Below are positions 54,145 to 63,052 of a stretch of DNA of 63,816 nucleotides, piece after piece. The notes beneath the pieces were generated by a model. The model was not told where the DNA came from. It ran no database searches and saw nothing but the letters and a program-made list of their open reading frames with translations. The stretch is from positions 1 to 63,816 of the forward strand of contig MUCI01000038.1 of NCBI GenBank assembly GCA_002816575.1, read 5' to 3'. The position numbers and the translations under genes were made by a program. This DNA is from SAR202 cluster bacterium Casp-Chloro-G2 (lineage in GTDB: Bacteria; Chloroflexota; Dehalococcoidia; Lucifugimonadales; UBA3495). Numbering within the stretch: position 1 is the stretch's first letter; each line of letters opens with the position of its first letter.

Positions 54145-55446
54145 TTAACCGGCCCCCGCTCTTTCTTTGGCCGTGGCGACTCTATCGCCGCCTTTGAACA
54201 CGGCGGCCACGTCTCTGAGGTTCTCCATGTTCTGGGTGGGATCGCCGTTCACCACCAGCAGGTCGGCCTCCTTGCCCGCTTCCACGGTCCCGATGATGTT
54301 ATCGATGCCCAGGGCGGCCGCGGGGCTGCGCGTACCGGCGTGGATGGCCTCAATGGCTGACAGGCCGGCGGCATGGAGGGTCATGATCTCCCCTTGAAAG
54401 TCGCCGAATGGGTAGTAGCTCCAACCGCAGTCGGAGCCGCCCACCAGCTTCACTCCGGCCTTCACCAGGGCGGTGAACTGGGCCAGCGACCGTTCGCCGG
54501 AAGACGTGGAGCGCTCCAGGCGTACCTCTTCGTCGGCGGTCAGGGCGCGCTCGGTCTTGATCTTGGCCAGCCGGGTCCGGTTGGCGTTGCCCAGGCCCAT
54601 GGTGGGGTTGAGCCAAACCTCCGAGGCGGCCAGCCGGCCGGCGGTCTTGTCGTCGTACCGGTAGCTGCCGTCATTATCGTAGAAAGAGCAATGCAGGATC
54701 GCGTCCACCCCGGCGTCGAGCGCCGCATTGATGGCGTCGGTGCAGCGGCAGTGGGCCAGAACAGAGCGGCCCCGGTTGTGGGCCTCTTCCACGATGGCGG
54801 TCAATTCGGCCACCGAGTACGACGCCCGGTAGGGGTCGCTGGTGAGAGTGCTGCCGCCGGAAGCAGCAATCTTGATGAAATCTGCCCCCTGCTTGATCAG
54901 GTACCGGACACGCGCGCGCACTGCGTCCAGGCCGTCGGCCTCGCCGCCCATGTACCAGAGGTGCCCGCCGGTCACGGTCAGCGGCGGGCCGGAGACCAAA
55001 ACCCTGGGGCCTTCCACCAAGCCCTGGGCCAACCCTTCTTTCAGGGCGAAGGCCGTCCGGCCCCATGAACCGCAGTCGCACATGGTGGTGACGCCTGAGG
55101 CCACTGCCGCGGTGGAGTTGCGGGCCGAACGCAGGAGCCGGATCTCGTCGTTGTCGTCGTCGTTGACCTGCTCGCCGGTCCGGCCGTCGCCAGGCATGTT
55201 GGTGTGGGTGTGGATATCGAATAGCCCGGCCAGCAGTGTCCCGCCGGGAAAATGCAATGTCTCTCTAGGCGCGCCGGCGCTGTCCAGACTCTCCGCTTCC
55301 GAGGCCGGGCCGGCCCACCTGATGGCGCTGCCCTGGATGGCTACGGCCATCCCTTCTTGGACCTTGTCGGCGACCCCGTCAATCAGTTTGCCGGGCAGGA
55401 TTATCCTTAGGGTGTTATCAGCGAGGGGGTTGTCAATCTGAGGCAA
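54145..55446 (-). CDS. Metal-dependent amidohydrolase (imidazolonepropionase/prolidase-like)
   Basis: 433 residues. HxH in FDIHTHTNMP, a Lys in FIKIAASGG that may be carboxylated, His in VLAHCRCT and ILHCSF, and Asp in GGSDCGWSY, in the order of the PF01979 amidohydrolases. Typical of enzymes that hydrolyse cyclic amides or prolyl peptides; substrate unknown. The frame is open to 55482, but TTG 55446 with GGAGGAG four bases upstream is better. Confidence 0.85.
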   Translation of the reverse strand: MPQIDNPLADNTLRIILPGKLIDGVADKVQEGMAVAIQGSAIRWAGPASEAESLDSAGAPRETLHFPGGTLLAGLFDIHTHTNMPGDGRTGEQVNDDDNDEIRLLRSARNSTAAVASGVTTMCDCGSWGRTAFALKEGLAQGLVEGPRVLVSGPPLTVTGGHLWYMGGEADGLDAVRARVRYLIKQGADFIKIAASGGSTLTSDPYRASYSVAELTAIVEEAHNRGRSVLAHCRCTDAINAALDAGVDAILHCSFYDNDGSYRYDDKTAGRLAASEVWLNPTMGLGNANRTRLAKIKTERALTADEEVRLERSTSSGERSLAQFTALVKAGVKLVGGSDCGWSYYPFGDFQGEIMTLHAAGLSAIEAIHAGTRSPAAALGIDNIIGTVEAGKEADLLVVNGDPTQNMENLRDVAAVFKGGDRVATAKERAGAG

Positions 55447-55519
55447 CGGACTCCTCCAGAATATTCCGAGACGAATAACCATTGGCCCGCAGGCCGGGAC
55501 CGGGCGGCTAGATTATAGC

Positions 55520-57133
55520 CTACCGGCGCTCACGGAGCATGAGGAAGGCCAGGGGAATGGCCGACGCGGCGATCAGCAGCAATGCAGGCAATGCCGCCCG
55601 GGCGAAGAACGCCTCGGATGCCGCCGACCAGATGGACGTGGCCAGTGTGTTGAACCCGATGGGACTGAGGATCAATGTGGCGGGCAACTCTTTCATCACC
55701 AACAGAAAGACCAATGCCCAACCGGCAAGCAGTCCCGGCCGGGCCACCGGCAGCGTCACCGATGAGAATGCCCGCAGGGGGCTGTTGCCCAGGCTACGCG
55801 CCGCTTCCTCGATCCTGGGGCTGATCTGGAGCAATGAAGTCCGTACCGCGCCAAGCGCCGGCGAGAGGAACAGCACCACGTAGGCCAGCAGCAACAACCC
55901 GGTGGTCTGGTACAAGGGTGGCGCGTACCTGGCGCCAAAGAAGACTAACGCCAAAGCAATGGCGATTCCCGGCAGAGCGAACCCGACGTAACTCAGCCGT
56001 TCCAACAGGCCGCTGAGGGCGCCGTGATACCGCACCGATAGCGCCGCCACCGGCAGAGCCGCAACCACGGCCGCGGTTGCGGCCAACGCCGCGATGTAGA
56101 CCGAATTCCCCACCGCCTCCCAGACCACGTTGACTGGCTCTCCGGCTGAGATTCCCCTGGCAACCCAATACCCCAAGACGGACATGGGCGCAGCCAATGA
56201 AACCGCCACCACCGCCGTGCAGAACGCGAGGGCAGGCCAGCGCCACGTTCCCAGGCGCACGATCGTCGGCGGGCGGGATGCGGAGGTTGAACTGCTGTAA
56301 TAGCGGGCCCTTCCCCGGCTGAAAACCTCCAGACCCACGATGGCCAGAGCCAGGACCACAAGCGCCAGCGACAACCCCGCCCCCAAGGTGCGGTCCAAGG
56401 CGGCCTCGTATTGTACGAAGATGGCCCAGGTGAACGTCTCGTAATGTAGAAGAGACACGGCCCCGAAATCGGAGAGAGTGTAGAGGGCGACCAGGAGCCC
56501 TCCGGCGGCGATGCCCGGCCGCAACAGAGGCAGGGTCACCGAGAAGAAGGTGGCCCAACTGCCCATTCCCAATCCCCGTGACGATTCTTCGAGGGATGGG
56601 TCGATACGCAGCAAAGCCGCCCGGACCGTCAACACCACATACGGGAAACTGAGAAATGTGAGGGTTAGCATCGCTCCGGCGAAACCGTGAATGTCAGGCA
56701 ACCGGTCGATGTTGAACGGGCTCTCCAACGCCTGCTGAAGCATGCCCCTGGGGCCAAGGGCGGCGATCACGATGAAACCCGCGACGTAGCTTGGAATGAC
56801 CAGCGGCAGGGCCGAAAGCACGATCCACCCACGGCGGAAGGGTATGTCGGTCCGGGCGGTGAGCCAGGCCAGGGGCAGGGCCAGGACCACGGAAGCCGCC
56901 GTGACGGAGATGATCAAGAGGATGGTCCGGCCCAGGATGGCTGCCACCCGTTGCCGGTATAGCAGGTCCCAAACGTCTCCGCCCGAGTCTAGGGTCCGCA
57001 CGACCAGGTAGACCAACGGCAGCAGCAGCGCGGCCCCGACCAGGACGGCCGGCGCCCAGATCACCACGGGAGGGGTGTTGCGTCCTCCGGTCAATAATCT
57101 AAGCCCAACCGTCTTGATCGACGTTAAGCTCAA
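55520..57133 (-). CDS. fbpB: Iron(III) ABC-transporter permease (FbpB type)
   Basis: 537 residues, TTG start that overlaps the receptor stop (TTGA). Two fused permease domains with about 12 membrane segments; EAA loops EESSRGLGMGSWATFFSVTLP and EEAARSLGNSPLRAFSSVTLP contact the ATPase. Works with the lipoprotein at 57130 and the divergent ATPase at 58607. Confidence 0.9.
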   Translation of the reverse strand: MSLTSIKTVGLRLLTGGRNTPPVVIWAPAVLVGAALLLPLVYLVVRTLDSGGDVWDLLYRQRVAAILGRTILLIISVTAASVVLALPLAWLTARTDIPFRRGWIVLSALPLVIPSYVAGFIVIAALGPRGMLQQALESPFNIDRLPDIHGFAGAMLTLTFLSFPYVVLTVRAALLRIDPSLEESSRGLGMGSWATFFSVTLPLLRPGIAAGGLLVALYTLSDFGAVSLLHYETFTWAIFVQYEAALDRTLGAGLSLALVVLALAIVGLEVFSRGRARYYSSSTSASRPPTIVRLGTWRWPALAFCTAVVAVSLAAPMSVLGYWVARGISAGEPVNVVWEAVGNSVYIAALAATAAVVAALPVAALSVRYHGALSGLLERLSYVGFALPGIAIALALVFFGARYAPPLYQTTGLLLLAYVVLFLSPALGAVRTSLLQISPRIEEAARSLGNSPLRAFSSVTLPVARPGLLAGWALVFLLVMKELPATLILSPIGFNTLATSIWSAASEAFFARAALPALLLIAASAIPLAFLMLRERR

Positions 57134-58170
57134 GGAATGACGCCTGCCGACCGGAGCAGCTTTTGGGTGCCTTCAAGATCGGCCAGGTCCGCCGACGAGA
57201 GGTCTGGGGTGTTGACTTCAAATAGCGGGGTAACCCCATGCGCCACCGGGATGCCGGCGGCCAGCGGGTACTCGAATGTCTCGTCCACGAAATACTGTTG
57301 TGACGACTCGGACAATAGGAACTCCACGAACCGGTTGGCGTTCGCTCGGTTATTCGACGCCGACAGAATCCCGACTCCCGAGACCATCACGATGGCGCCC
57401 GGTCCTCCCGCTGTTGGATGGTAGTTGCGCGCGGCGAAGGACTCACCCTGTTCAGCCAGGAACCGGTGCAGATAATAGTGGTTGACCAGTCCCACGTCAA
57501 TCTCTCCCGCCGCGGCGGCAGCTACGATCGGAGTGTTCTTGGGATAAACCTTGGGCTCGTTGGCCTGGATGCCCTCCAGCCAACGTAGGGTCTCATCCTC
57601 GCCCCACATGACGCGCATGGCGGTAACCATGGTTTGAAACGATGCGTTGGCCGGCGCCCACCCGATTCGGCCCTTCCACTTGGGATTGGTGAACCCGGTT
57701 AGATCGGCGGGCAGGTCACTGGGCGTAAGCCGGTCCGTATTGTAGACCACGGTTCTCGCCCGGCCCGAAACCCCGGCCCAATCCCCGCTGGGCGATGACG
57801 CCCATTGGGGAACCTTCGATAGCACGCTGTCTGGCAGGGGTGTCATCAGGTCAGACACGGCGCTCAGTCCGCCGGGGTCCTGGGCGAAGAATACGTCGGC
57901 CGGCGTGTTACCGCCCTCTTCCAAGATGGTGGCGGCCAACTGGGGCGTCCCGGCGTATTTTACCGAGACATCGATCCCGGTGGCGTCCTCGAACCCCTGC
58001 AACAATGGACCAACCAGAGTATCGCTGCGGCCCGAATACACGGTGAGCGACCCGGGATCGTCGCCGGGGCCGGCTGAACCTCCGGAGCCGCCGCAGGCAG
58101 CAAGTAATACTGCCAGCATGATCGCAAGCAATCCCAAGACGCCGGTAGGCCTGTTAATCTTCGTACCCAT
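57130..58170 (-). CDS. fbpA: Iron(III) substrate-binding lipoprotein (FbpA type)
   Basis: 346 residues. Signal with lipobox LAAC (C26), then the FbpA-type fold: TVYSGRSDTLVGPLL, DVFFAQDPGG, YNTDRL, WKGRIGWAPANASF, VGLVNHYYLHRF with the Tyr pair that ligates Fe(III). Delivers iron to the permease. The frame extends to 58353, but MGTKINRP at 58170 begins a normal signal peptide. Confidence 0.9.
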   Translation of the reverse strand: MGTKINRPTGVLGLLAIMLAVLLAACGGSGGSAGPGDDPGSLTVYSGRSDTLVGPLLQGFEDATGIDVSVKYAGTPQLAATILEEGGNTPADVFFAQDPGGLSAVSDLMTPLPDSVLSKVPQWASSPSGDWAGVSGRARTVVYNTDRLTPSDLPADLTGFTNPKWKGRIGWAPANASFQTMVTAMRVMWGEDETLRWLEGIQANEPKVYPKNTPIVAAAAAGEIDVGLVNHYYLHRFLAEQGESFAARNYHPTAGGPGAIVMVSGVGILSASNNRANANRFVEFLLSESSQQYFVDETFEYPLAAGIPVAHGVTPLFEVNTPDLSSADLADLEGTQKLLRSAGVIP

Positions 58171-58496
58171 GTTGACGCAGCGTAACCTCGCTGTGATCGA
58201 TATTCGTCTGGGCAGTATGATAAACAATGTGTCTATTAATTGTCCAATGAAGTATGCACGATAAATTAGCACAGTGTATGAGAATCTAGATTTTCCAACC
58301 ACGAATCGCGGTCTTTTCCATGGGTGAAATGTCCTTGGAGGCAGCGCAAACACCGGACCGAACAGGGGGAGCTAGGGCTTTACTCGTTAACCTGCGCCCG
58401 CCCGCCTGCCAACTCAGCCTGTGCTGCAGATATTTCTTCCCTGTAAAAGCATGCCGGTTGCGCACATATCGCCTATCGAAAACTCTTCGCAATACA
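58171..58496. other. Divergent control region of the iron transport genes
   Basis: Part of the 436-base gap between fbpA and fbpC. AT-rich near 58200-58300 with candidate -10s (TATCAT on the minus strand) but no clear -35. I see no match to the classical DtxR/IdeR or Fur box; an ACAAT/ATTGT inverted repeat is present near 58220-58250. Confidence 0.35.
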
Positions 58497-58525
58497 TTGA
58501 CATGTTAGAATACAACGCATACACT
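58497..58525 (+). promoter_or_regulatory. fbpC promoter
   Basis: TTGACA (58497-58502), 17 bases, TACACT (58520-58525); start near 58532, about 75 bases before fbpC. Confidence 0.6.
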
Positions 58526-58606
58526 TATTTGAACTTAAACAGATGCTTTTTTACGCCCGTACAGGCGAGTGCATCGAACTTTGGGACCCCCGGGTTTATC
58601 GAGCAG

Positions 58607-59776
58607 ATGAAACAACCGGACCTAAAACAACCTGAGATTGGGCTGATGGACGCTCCAGCTTTGGAGTGTGTCGGCCTGGCCAAACAGTTCGGCGGGGTTC
58701 CCGCGGTCGCCGGTCTGGACCTGACCGTACCCCGTGGCCAGGTGTTGGCTTTGCTGGGTCCCAGTGGCTGCGGCAAGACCACCGCTCTCCGGCTGATCTC
58801 CGGTTTTGAAAGCCCCGATGAAGGTGTCATCAACATCGGCGGCCGCACGGTCAGCGGCCCCGGCGAGAATACCCCTCCCGAACGCCGCCGGGTCGGCATG
58901 GTTTTCCAAGAAGGCGCATTGTTCCCTCATCTAACCGTGGAACAGAACATCGCCTACGGTCTGCCCAAGGGTCCGGGACGTGACGAACGAGTCACCGAGG
59001 TCCTTGAACTGATCGGCCTGCAACCGCAACGGCGCCGGATGCCCCATGAGATGTCGGGAGGCCAACAGCAGAGGGTCGCTCTCGGCCGGGCGTTGGCCCC
59101 CCAACCGGAAGTTTTGCTGTTGGACGAGCCATTCTCCAACCTGGACCCCAAGCTGAGAGAACAGGTCCGGCGGGACGTTATCGGCATACTCAAGGCGAGC
59201 CAAACGACGGCCATCTTCGTGACCCATGACCAGGAAGAGGCTCTGTTCGTCGGCGATGTCGTGGCCGTGATGAACGATGGCCGCGTCGAACAGACCGGCT
59301 CTCCCGAAGAGATATTTCACCATCCGGTTACCAAATTCGTGGCCCAATTCATCGGCATGGTGGATTTTCTGCCCGCCAACCACGATTCCGGCAGGCTAAA
59401 CACCGAGGTCGGTTCCATCGAATGGCCGGGTGAATGGCCGGAATTGCAGGCCGAGGCCCTGGCCGGAGTGAATTCCGACGGGAACAGCCCCTTGGAAGTG
59501 ATGGTCCGCCCCGACTGCCTGGATTGCCGACCCGCCGCCGACGGCACGGGCGTGGTGATAGACCGAGAGTTCCGTGGGGCCTTCTATCTTTACCGGGTCC
59601 AGCTTCCCTCAGGCGCCATGGTCCGGTGTCTGCTGTCACACACCGCCGAGTTCGAGCTGGGCGCCAGCGTATCTGTCAGCCTGCGCGAGGGCCATCACCT
59701 GCGGCCCTTCATGGGAGACCGCTTGGTAGCCGTATCCCATGACACAACTGAGGTCGGAAACGTCCACCGTCACTGA
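58607..59776 (+). CDS. fbpC: Iron(III) ABC-transporter ATPase (FbpC type)
   Basis: 389 residues. Walker A GPSGCGKTT, Q-loop, signature MSGGQQQRVALGRALA, LLLDEPFSNLD, THDQEEAL, then a C-terminal regulatory TOBE-like domain to the end. Frame open from 58421; ATG 58607 and ATG 58646 are both possible, the first preferred because it follows the promoter by a normal distance. Encoded opposite fbpAB; the DtxR-family gene follows 106 bases downstream. Confidence 0.9.
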   Translation: MKQPDLKQPEIGLMDAPALECVGLAKQFGGVPAVAGLDLTVPRGQVLALLGPSGCGKTTALRLISGFESPDEGVINIGGRTVSGPGENTPPERRRVGMVFQEGALFPHLTVEQNIAYGLPKGPGRDERVTEVLELIGLQPQRRRMPHEMSGGQQQRVALGRALAPQPEVLLLDEPFSNLDPKLREQVRRDVIGILKASQTTAIFVTHDQEEALFVGDVVAVMNDGRVEQTGSPEEIFHHPVTKFVAQFIGMVDFLPANHDSGRLNTEVGSIEWPGEWPELQAEALAGVNSDGNSPLEVMVRPDCLDCRPAADGTGVVIDREFRGAFYLYRVQLPSGAMVRCLLSHTAEFELGASVSVSLREGHHLRPFMGDRLVAVSHDTTEVGNVHRH

Positions 59777-59882
59777 TCAAGACGGCGCAACATCCTTTGC
59801 AGCTTAGGCACCGTTCCAAACATCAACCGTGAATCCAGGGGAGCGATTCTCTGAAGGCACGGTGGGCGATACAAGGACCCTG

Positions 59883-60641
59883 ATGGCGCCACCAAGAAAA
59901 TCTAGCGGGCACGGTCACGGCGATTCTAGCGAAGGTGACCTGCGCCTATCTCCCGGCACCGAGAATTATCTGCTTTGCCTCTACAAATTGTGGGAGGACG
60001 ATGAGTCTCCGACCATCACCCAACTGACCGATACCCTGCGCCAACTGCCTGAGACCGAGGGACTGGGCACGTCGGTCCCGTCGGTGGCCGGTATGATTCG
60101 GCGCATGCAGCGGCAAAACCTTGTCGACATCGGTCCGGACAAACACATTCGGTTGACCAAACAGGGCTTGGAAGGCGGTGAGGACATCGCCCGGAGGCAC
60201 CGTCTGGCGGAATGGCTGGTGGTGAAACTGCTGGGGATGGAACTGTATCAAGCCCATAATGAGGCCCACCGGCTGGAACACGGCATGTCCCAGGACTTTC
60301 AGGAAAAACTGGTGGAGCGCCTGGGCTACCCCAAGCGTTCGCCCTTTGGCCGTCCCATCCCCGGCACTGGCGAACCCAAGATGCCGGCCAACGCACTGAC
60401 CCTGGACGCGGCGCAAACCGGGGAGACCTACATCGTCGACCGGGTGCCGGAAGAAGATGCCCAGTTGCTGCGTTTCCTGTCCGATTCCATGATCATACCC
60501 GAGCATCCGGTGACGGTTGCGGAGGCCACGCCTTACCTGGGCGTCGTGGAAGTCGCCACGCAGCACGACAAGGTTTCCATCGGCTATAACGTGGCCCGGC
60601 AGATCGTGGTCCGGCCGAACGACACCGACCCCGCCGAATAA
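59883..60641 (+). CDS. DtxR/MntR-family metal-dependent repressor
   Basis: 252 residues. Short His-rich start (GHGHG), winged helix (TENYLLCLYKLWEDDESPTITQLTDTL, TSVPSVAGMIRRMQRQNLV), metal and dimer domain with RRHRLAEWLVVKLLGM and NEAHRLEHGMS, and a C-terminal FeoA/SH3-like domain. It probably represses the iron genes with Fe(II) or Mn(II). ATG 59883 has AAGGA upstream; GTG 59829 is the alternative. It ends three bases before the convergent ThDP gene. Confidence 0.9.
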   Translation: MAPPRKSSGHGHGDSSEGDLRLSPGTENYLLCLYKLWEDDESPTITQLTDTLRQLPETEGLGTSVPSVAGMIRRMQRQNLVDIGPDKHIRLTKQGLEGGEDIARRHRLAEWLVVKLLGMELYQAHNEAHRLEHGMSQDFQEKLVERLGYPKRSPFGRPIPGTGEPKMPANALTLDAAQTGETYIVDRVPEEDAQLLRFLSDSMIIPEHPVTVAEATPYLGVVEVATQHDKVSIGYNVARQIVVRPNDTDPAE

Positions 60642-60644
60642 CCG

Positions 60645-61217
60645 TTACTCTCCCACTTCTTCCTCTGCCGGCGCCAACTTGCTCCGTACTTCAGCCCAGC
60701 CTTGGGCCATGGTGCGCTCGGGGAACGGCAACTGGACACCGTCACGAAACACTTTCACCCGGACGAATACCGGCCCGGTCTGGCGCATGATATCTTCCAG
60801 GCCGATAAGAAATTCTTCCAACTTGTCGAACTCGTAGGTCTTGGCGTAGCCCGAGCTCTTGGCCATCTGCACCAGGTCTAAGCGGTCCGTCTCTCTGATT
60901 GGCACGCCTGAAGTGGACACGGCGGACACATCGTCGAAGACGAAATGGACCAGGTTCGCCGGGTTGGATTCGCCGATTGTCGCCAGGCCGCCCAGGTTGG
61001 TCCGCAGCGTGGAGTCGCAGTCCAGCACCAAGATCTTCTCATCCGGCTGGGCCAGCGCCAGTCCAAGACCCACCGCTGGTGCGCGGTCCATGCAGTCGGA
61101 CAGGTCAACGTCCAGGTCGCGGCGCTCCGACACCTGACTCCATTCGCGAAGGGCCGATGACGTGGAAACCACCAGCGCGTCCTTCCGGTGGAAGTTGACC
61201 GCTTTGGTCGCTTCCAT
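60645..61217 (-). CDS. ComE-like thiamine-diphosphate-fold protein with lost cofactor motif
   Basis: 190 residues, a paralogue of the gene at 61734. Where that gene has LDGDGSLLMN and LFNNKVYA, this one reads LDCDSTLRTN and VFDDVSAV, so both the GDG and the NN that bind Mg and the diphosphate are replaced (67-69 and 95-96). It is unlikely to bind ThDP in the normal way. The frame extends to 61274, but ATG 61217 aligns with the paralogue start; no clear Shine-Dalgarno. Role unknown, perhaps structural or regulatory partner. Confidence 0.78.
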   Translation of the reverse strand: MEATKAVNFHRKDALVVSTSSALREWSQVSERRDLDVDLSDCMDRAPAVGLGLALAQPDEKILVLDCDSTLRTNLGGLATIGESNPANLVHFVFDDVSAVSTSGVPIRETDRLDLVQMAKSSGYAKTYEFDKLEEFLIGLEDIMRQTGPVFVRVKVFRDGVQLPFPERTMAQGWAEVRSKLAPAEEEVGE

Positions 61218-61323
61218 CGAAGGAATGACAGGGCCGCCGGGTAGTGTCGGATTTCCACTACTCAAGAGATTCACTTTTTATCGAAGGAATGACAGGGCCG
61301 CCAGGCCGTGTCGGATTTCTACT
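61216..61323. repeat. Near-identical 43-base direct repeat, 64-base period
   Basis: 61216-61259 and 61280-61323 share about 38 of 43 bases (both begin ATCGAAGGAATGACAGGGCC). The first copy includes the start codon of the degenerate ThDP gene. Confidence 0.8.
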
Positions 61324-61325
61324 TG

Positions 61326-61589
61326 TCACGCGGATTCGTCTCCGTCGTTGCTGTCGTCCGGCCTTTCTTCACCGGGTTTGACCTTTCTGCGGTAGATGGG
61401 ACCGCTGCCGCCGAACCGGTTGAACATCTTACGCCAAACGCCAGTCATCAGGTACATTCCGGCGATGACCAGCGCGCCCCCAATGATGCCCACGAACGGG
61501 ACCGAGCGCTCGAAGCCCTGAAACAAGAGCCAGAATCCCAGGACCAGAACTCCGTAGGCGGCGAACCGTTCGAACATTCCTCTACCCAT
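61326..61589 (-). CDS. Small membrane protein of unknown function
   Basis: 87 residues with two hydrophobic segments (about 9-27 and 31-49) followed by a charged tail rich in Arg, Lys and Asp. Sits between the two ComE paralogues on the same strand. No family recognised. Confidence 0.6.
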   Translation of the reverse strand: MGRGMFERFAAYGVLVLGFWLLFQGFERSVPFVGIIGGALVIAGMYLMTGVWRKMFNRFGGSGPIYRRKVKPGEERPDDSNDGDESA

Positions 61590-61663
61590 GATACGCTTCG
61601 CCGTCCTTACTATCCGGTGGTGATATGGGGGATGCTTTCAAACCGGTCCCGGCCCAGGCACTG

Positions 61664-61707
61664 CAAAAATAAACCGGGGCAGGCGTGTTTACGCCGCCCC
61701 GGTAAAC
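61664..61707 (-). terminator. Terminator after the ComE-like gene
   Basis: ACCGGGGC (61673-61680) pairs with GCCCCGGT (61696-61703) around an inner GGCG/CGCC pair; on the minus strand it is followed by TTTATTTTT. Confidence 0.85.
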
Positions 61708-61733
61708 TGCGCTAGTGATGCCGGCCGTCTGGG

Positions 61734-62324
61734 TTATTTCACACCCAGAACGCCGGGAAGTTCTTTGATGGCCGTGTGCACCGTACGCTTGGCGCGCTCG
61801 CGGAACTGCACGGGGGTGTTCTCGATCTGAGGCTCGACCATCAGGTGGACGAAGACCGGACCCTCGCAGGTTAGGGCCTCATCGATGCCGTTGGTCATAT
61901 CCTCCAGGTTGTCGAAGTGGAACACCTTGGCGTAACCGGCCGACCTGGCCATGCCCTCCCAGTCCACATCCTCGCTGCCTGGGATGGGCTGCCCACCGGT
62001 GACGGCGTAGACCTTATTGTTGAACAGCACGTGGACCAGGTTTTTGGGCTTCTTGTTGCTGATTGTCACCAGCGCGCCCAGGTTCATCAGCAGGCTGCCG
62101 TCGCCGTCCAGGCACAGCACCTTGCGGTCAGGTTGGGCCAGAGCCAGGCCGAGGGCCACGTTGGATGCCTTGCTCATGGCGCCAGAGATGGGAAAGTCCA
62201 GACTCTCGTTGGTGGTTAGGCTGGGCAGTCCAAAGCCCACGTTGTTGGCGTTCATGGTGGCCACGAACACCGCTCCGTTCCGCTTGCTGTCCAGCAGCCT
62301 GACTGCGTCTGCGTTGTCAATCAT
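61734..62324 (-). CDS. comE: Sulfopyruvate-decarboxylase-like beta subunit (ComE type)
   Basis: 196 residues, the cofactor (PP) domain of a thiamine diphosphate enzyme: AMSKASNVALGLALAQPDRKVLCLDGDGSLLMNLG with GDG at 74-76 and NN at 102-103. In the ComDE type the two domains are on separate chains; the partner is the gene at 62392. The pair decarboxylates sulfopyruvate in coenzyme M synthesis, and relatives act on phosphonopyruvate or other 2-oxoacids, so the substrate is open. GGAG precedes the ATG. Confidence 0.82.
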   Translation of the reverse strand: MIDNADAVRLLDSKRNGAVFVATMNANNVGFGLPSLTTNESLDFPISGAMSKASNVALGLALAQPDRKVLCLDGDGSLLMNLGALVTISNKKPKNLVHVLFNNKVYAVTGGQPIPGSEDVDWEGMARSAGYAKVFHFDNLEDMTNGIDEALTCEGPVFVHLMVEPQIENTPVQFRERAKRTVHTAIKELPGVLGVK

Positions 62325-62391
62325 TTAGTTGTCTCCATAAGATGGGCTGAAGATTGGGCCGAAAGCCCGTTCGGAATGTGGTTGATCGGGC

Positions 62392-62898
62392 TTAGGAACC
62401 GAACTCGGTGCCCACCAAGACCGCCACGGGTTTGGCTGTGCGCTCGGCTTCCTCGATGGCCAGGCTGATGCGGCCGGCGTCGTCGTCGGTCTCGATCAGG
62501 TAGTAAGAGATGCCCCAGGCATGGAGAATGTGCTCGATGAACCGGGCGGCCGAGTCGGTGGTCAGACCGTGCCGGCTCCAGCCCCGGTAGCCAACCAGCA
62601 TCACCAGGGGTTGGTTCACGTCCAAGCCCAGGCCACGGATGGAGTCACCGGCCTCGAAGATGCCCGTGTTCTGAATCAAGACGATGGGCCGCTTGCCGCC
62701 CACCCAGAGCCCGGCGGCGATGGCCATGGTCTCGCCCTCACGGCAGACCGGGACCAGGTCCAGGTCCGGCTCATTGGTTAGCAATTGGTACATGAAGTTG
62801 GTCTCGCTGTCTGGCAGCCAGACAACGTGGCTGATCTTGTTCTTCTTGAGTTCTGCCACCACCGACGCGGGGTGCAGTATGACCTCTTGAGTAGTCAT
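62392..62898 (-). CDS. comD: Sulfopyruvate-decarboxylase-like alpha subunit (ComD type)
   Basis: 168 residues, the PYR domain with the conserved Glu of the cofactor ring in VCREGETMAIAAGLWVGG (E54 by my count) and LIQNTGIFEAGDSIRGLGLDV. AAGGAG before the ATG. It begins the minus-strand set comD, comE, small membrane protein, degenerate comE. Confidence 0.82.
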   Translation of the reverse strand: MTTQEVILHPASVVAELKKNKISHVVWLPDSETNFMYQLLTNEPDLDLVPVCREGETMAIAAGLWVGGKRPIVLIQNTGIFEAGDSIRGLGLDVNQPLVMLVGYRGWSRHGLTTDSAARFIEHILHAWGISYYLIETDDDAGRISLAIEEAERTAKPVAVLVGTEFGS

Positions 62899-63052
62899 TT
62901 TGGCTCCTTAACTTTGGGTCCGTTGCAGAGATGGCCGACCGGATCATTCCAGCCTGCTTGTCTCCCGGTCCGGCTCCTCATATGGCTCCTCGCGCAGTCA
63001 CGATGAGACGACGACCCATTATATTCGCCAGCGGGAAATCGAGTCAAATGAA

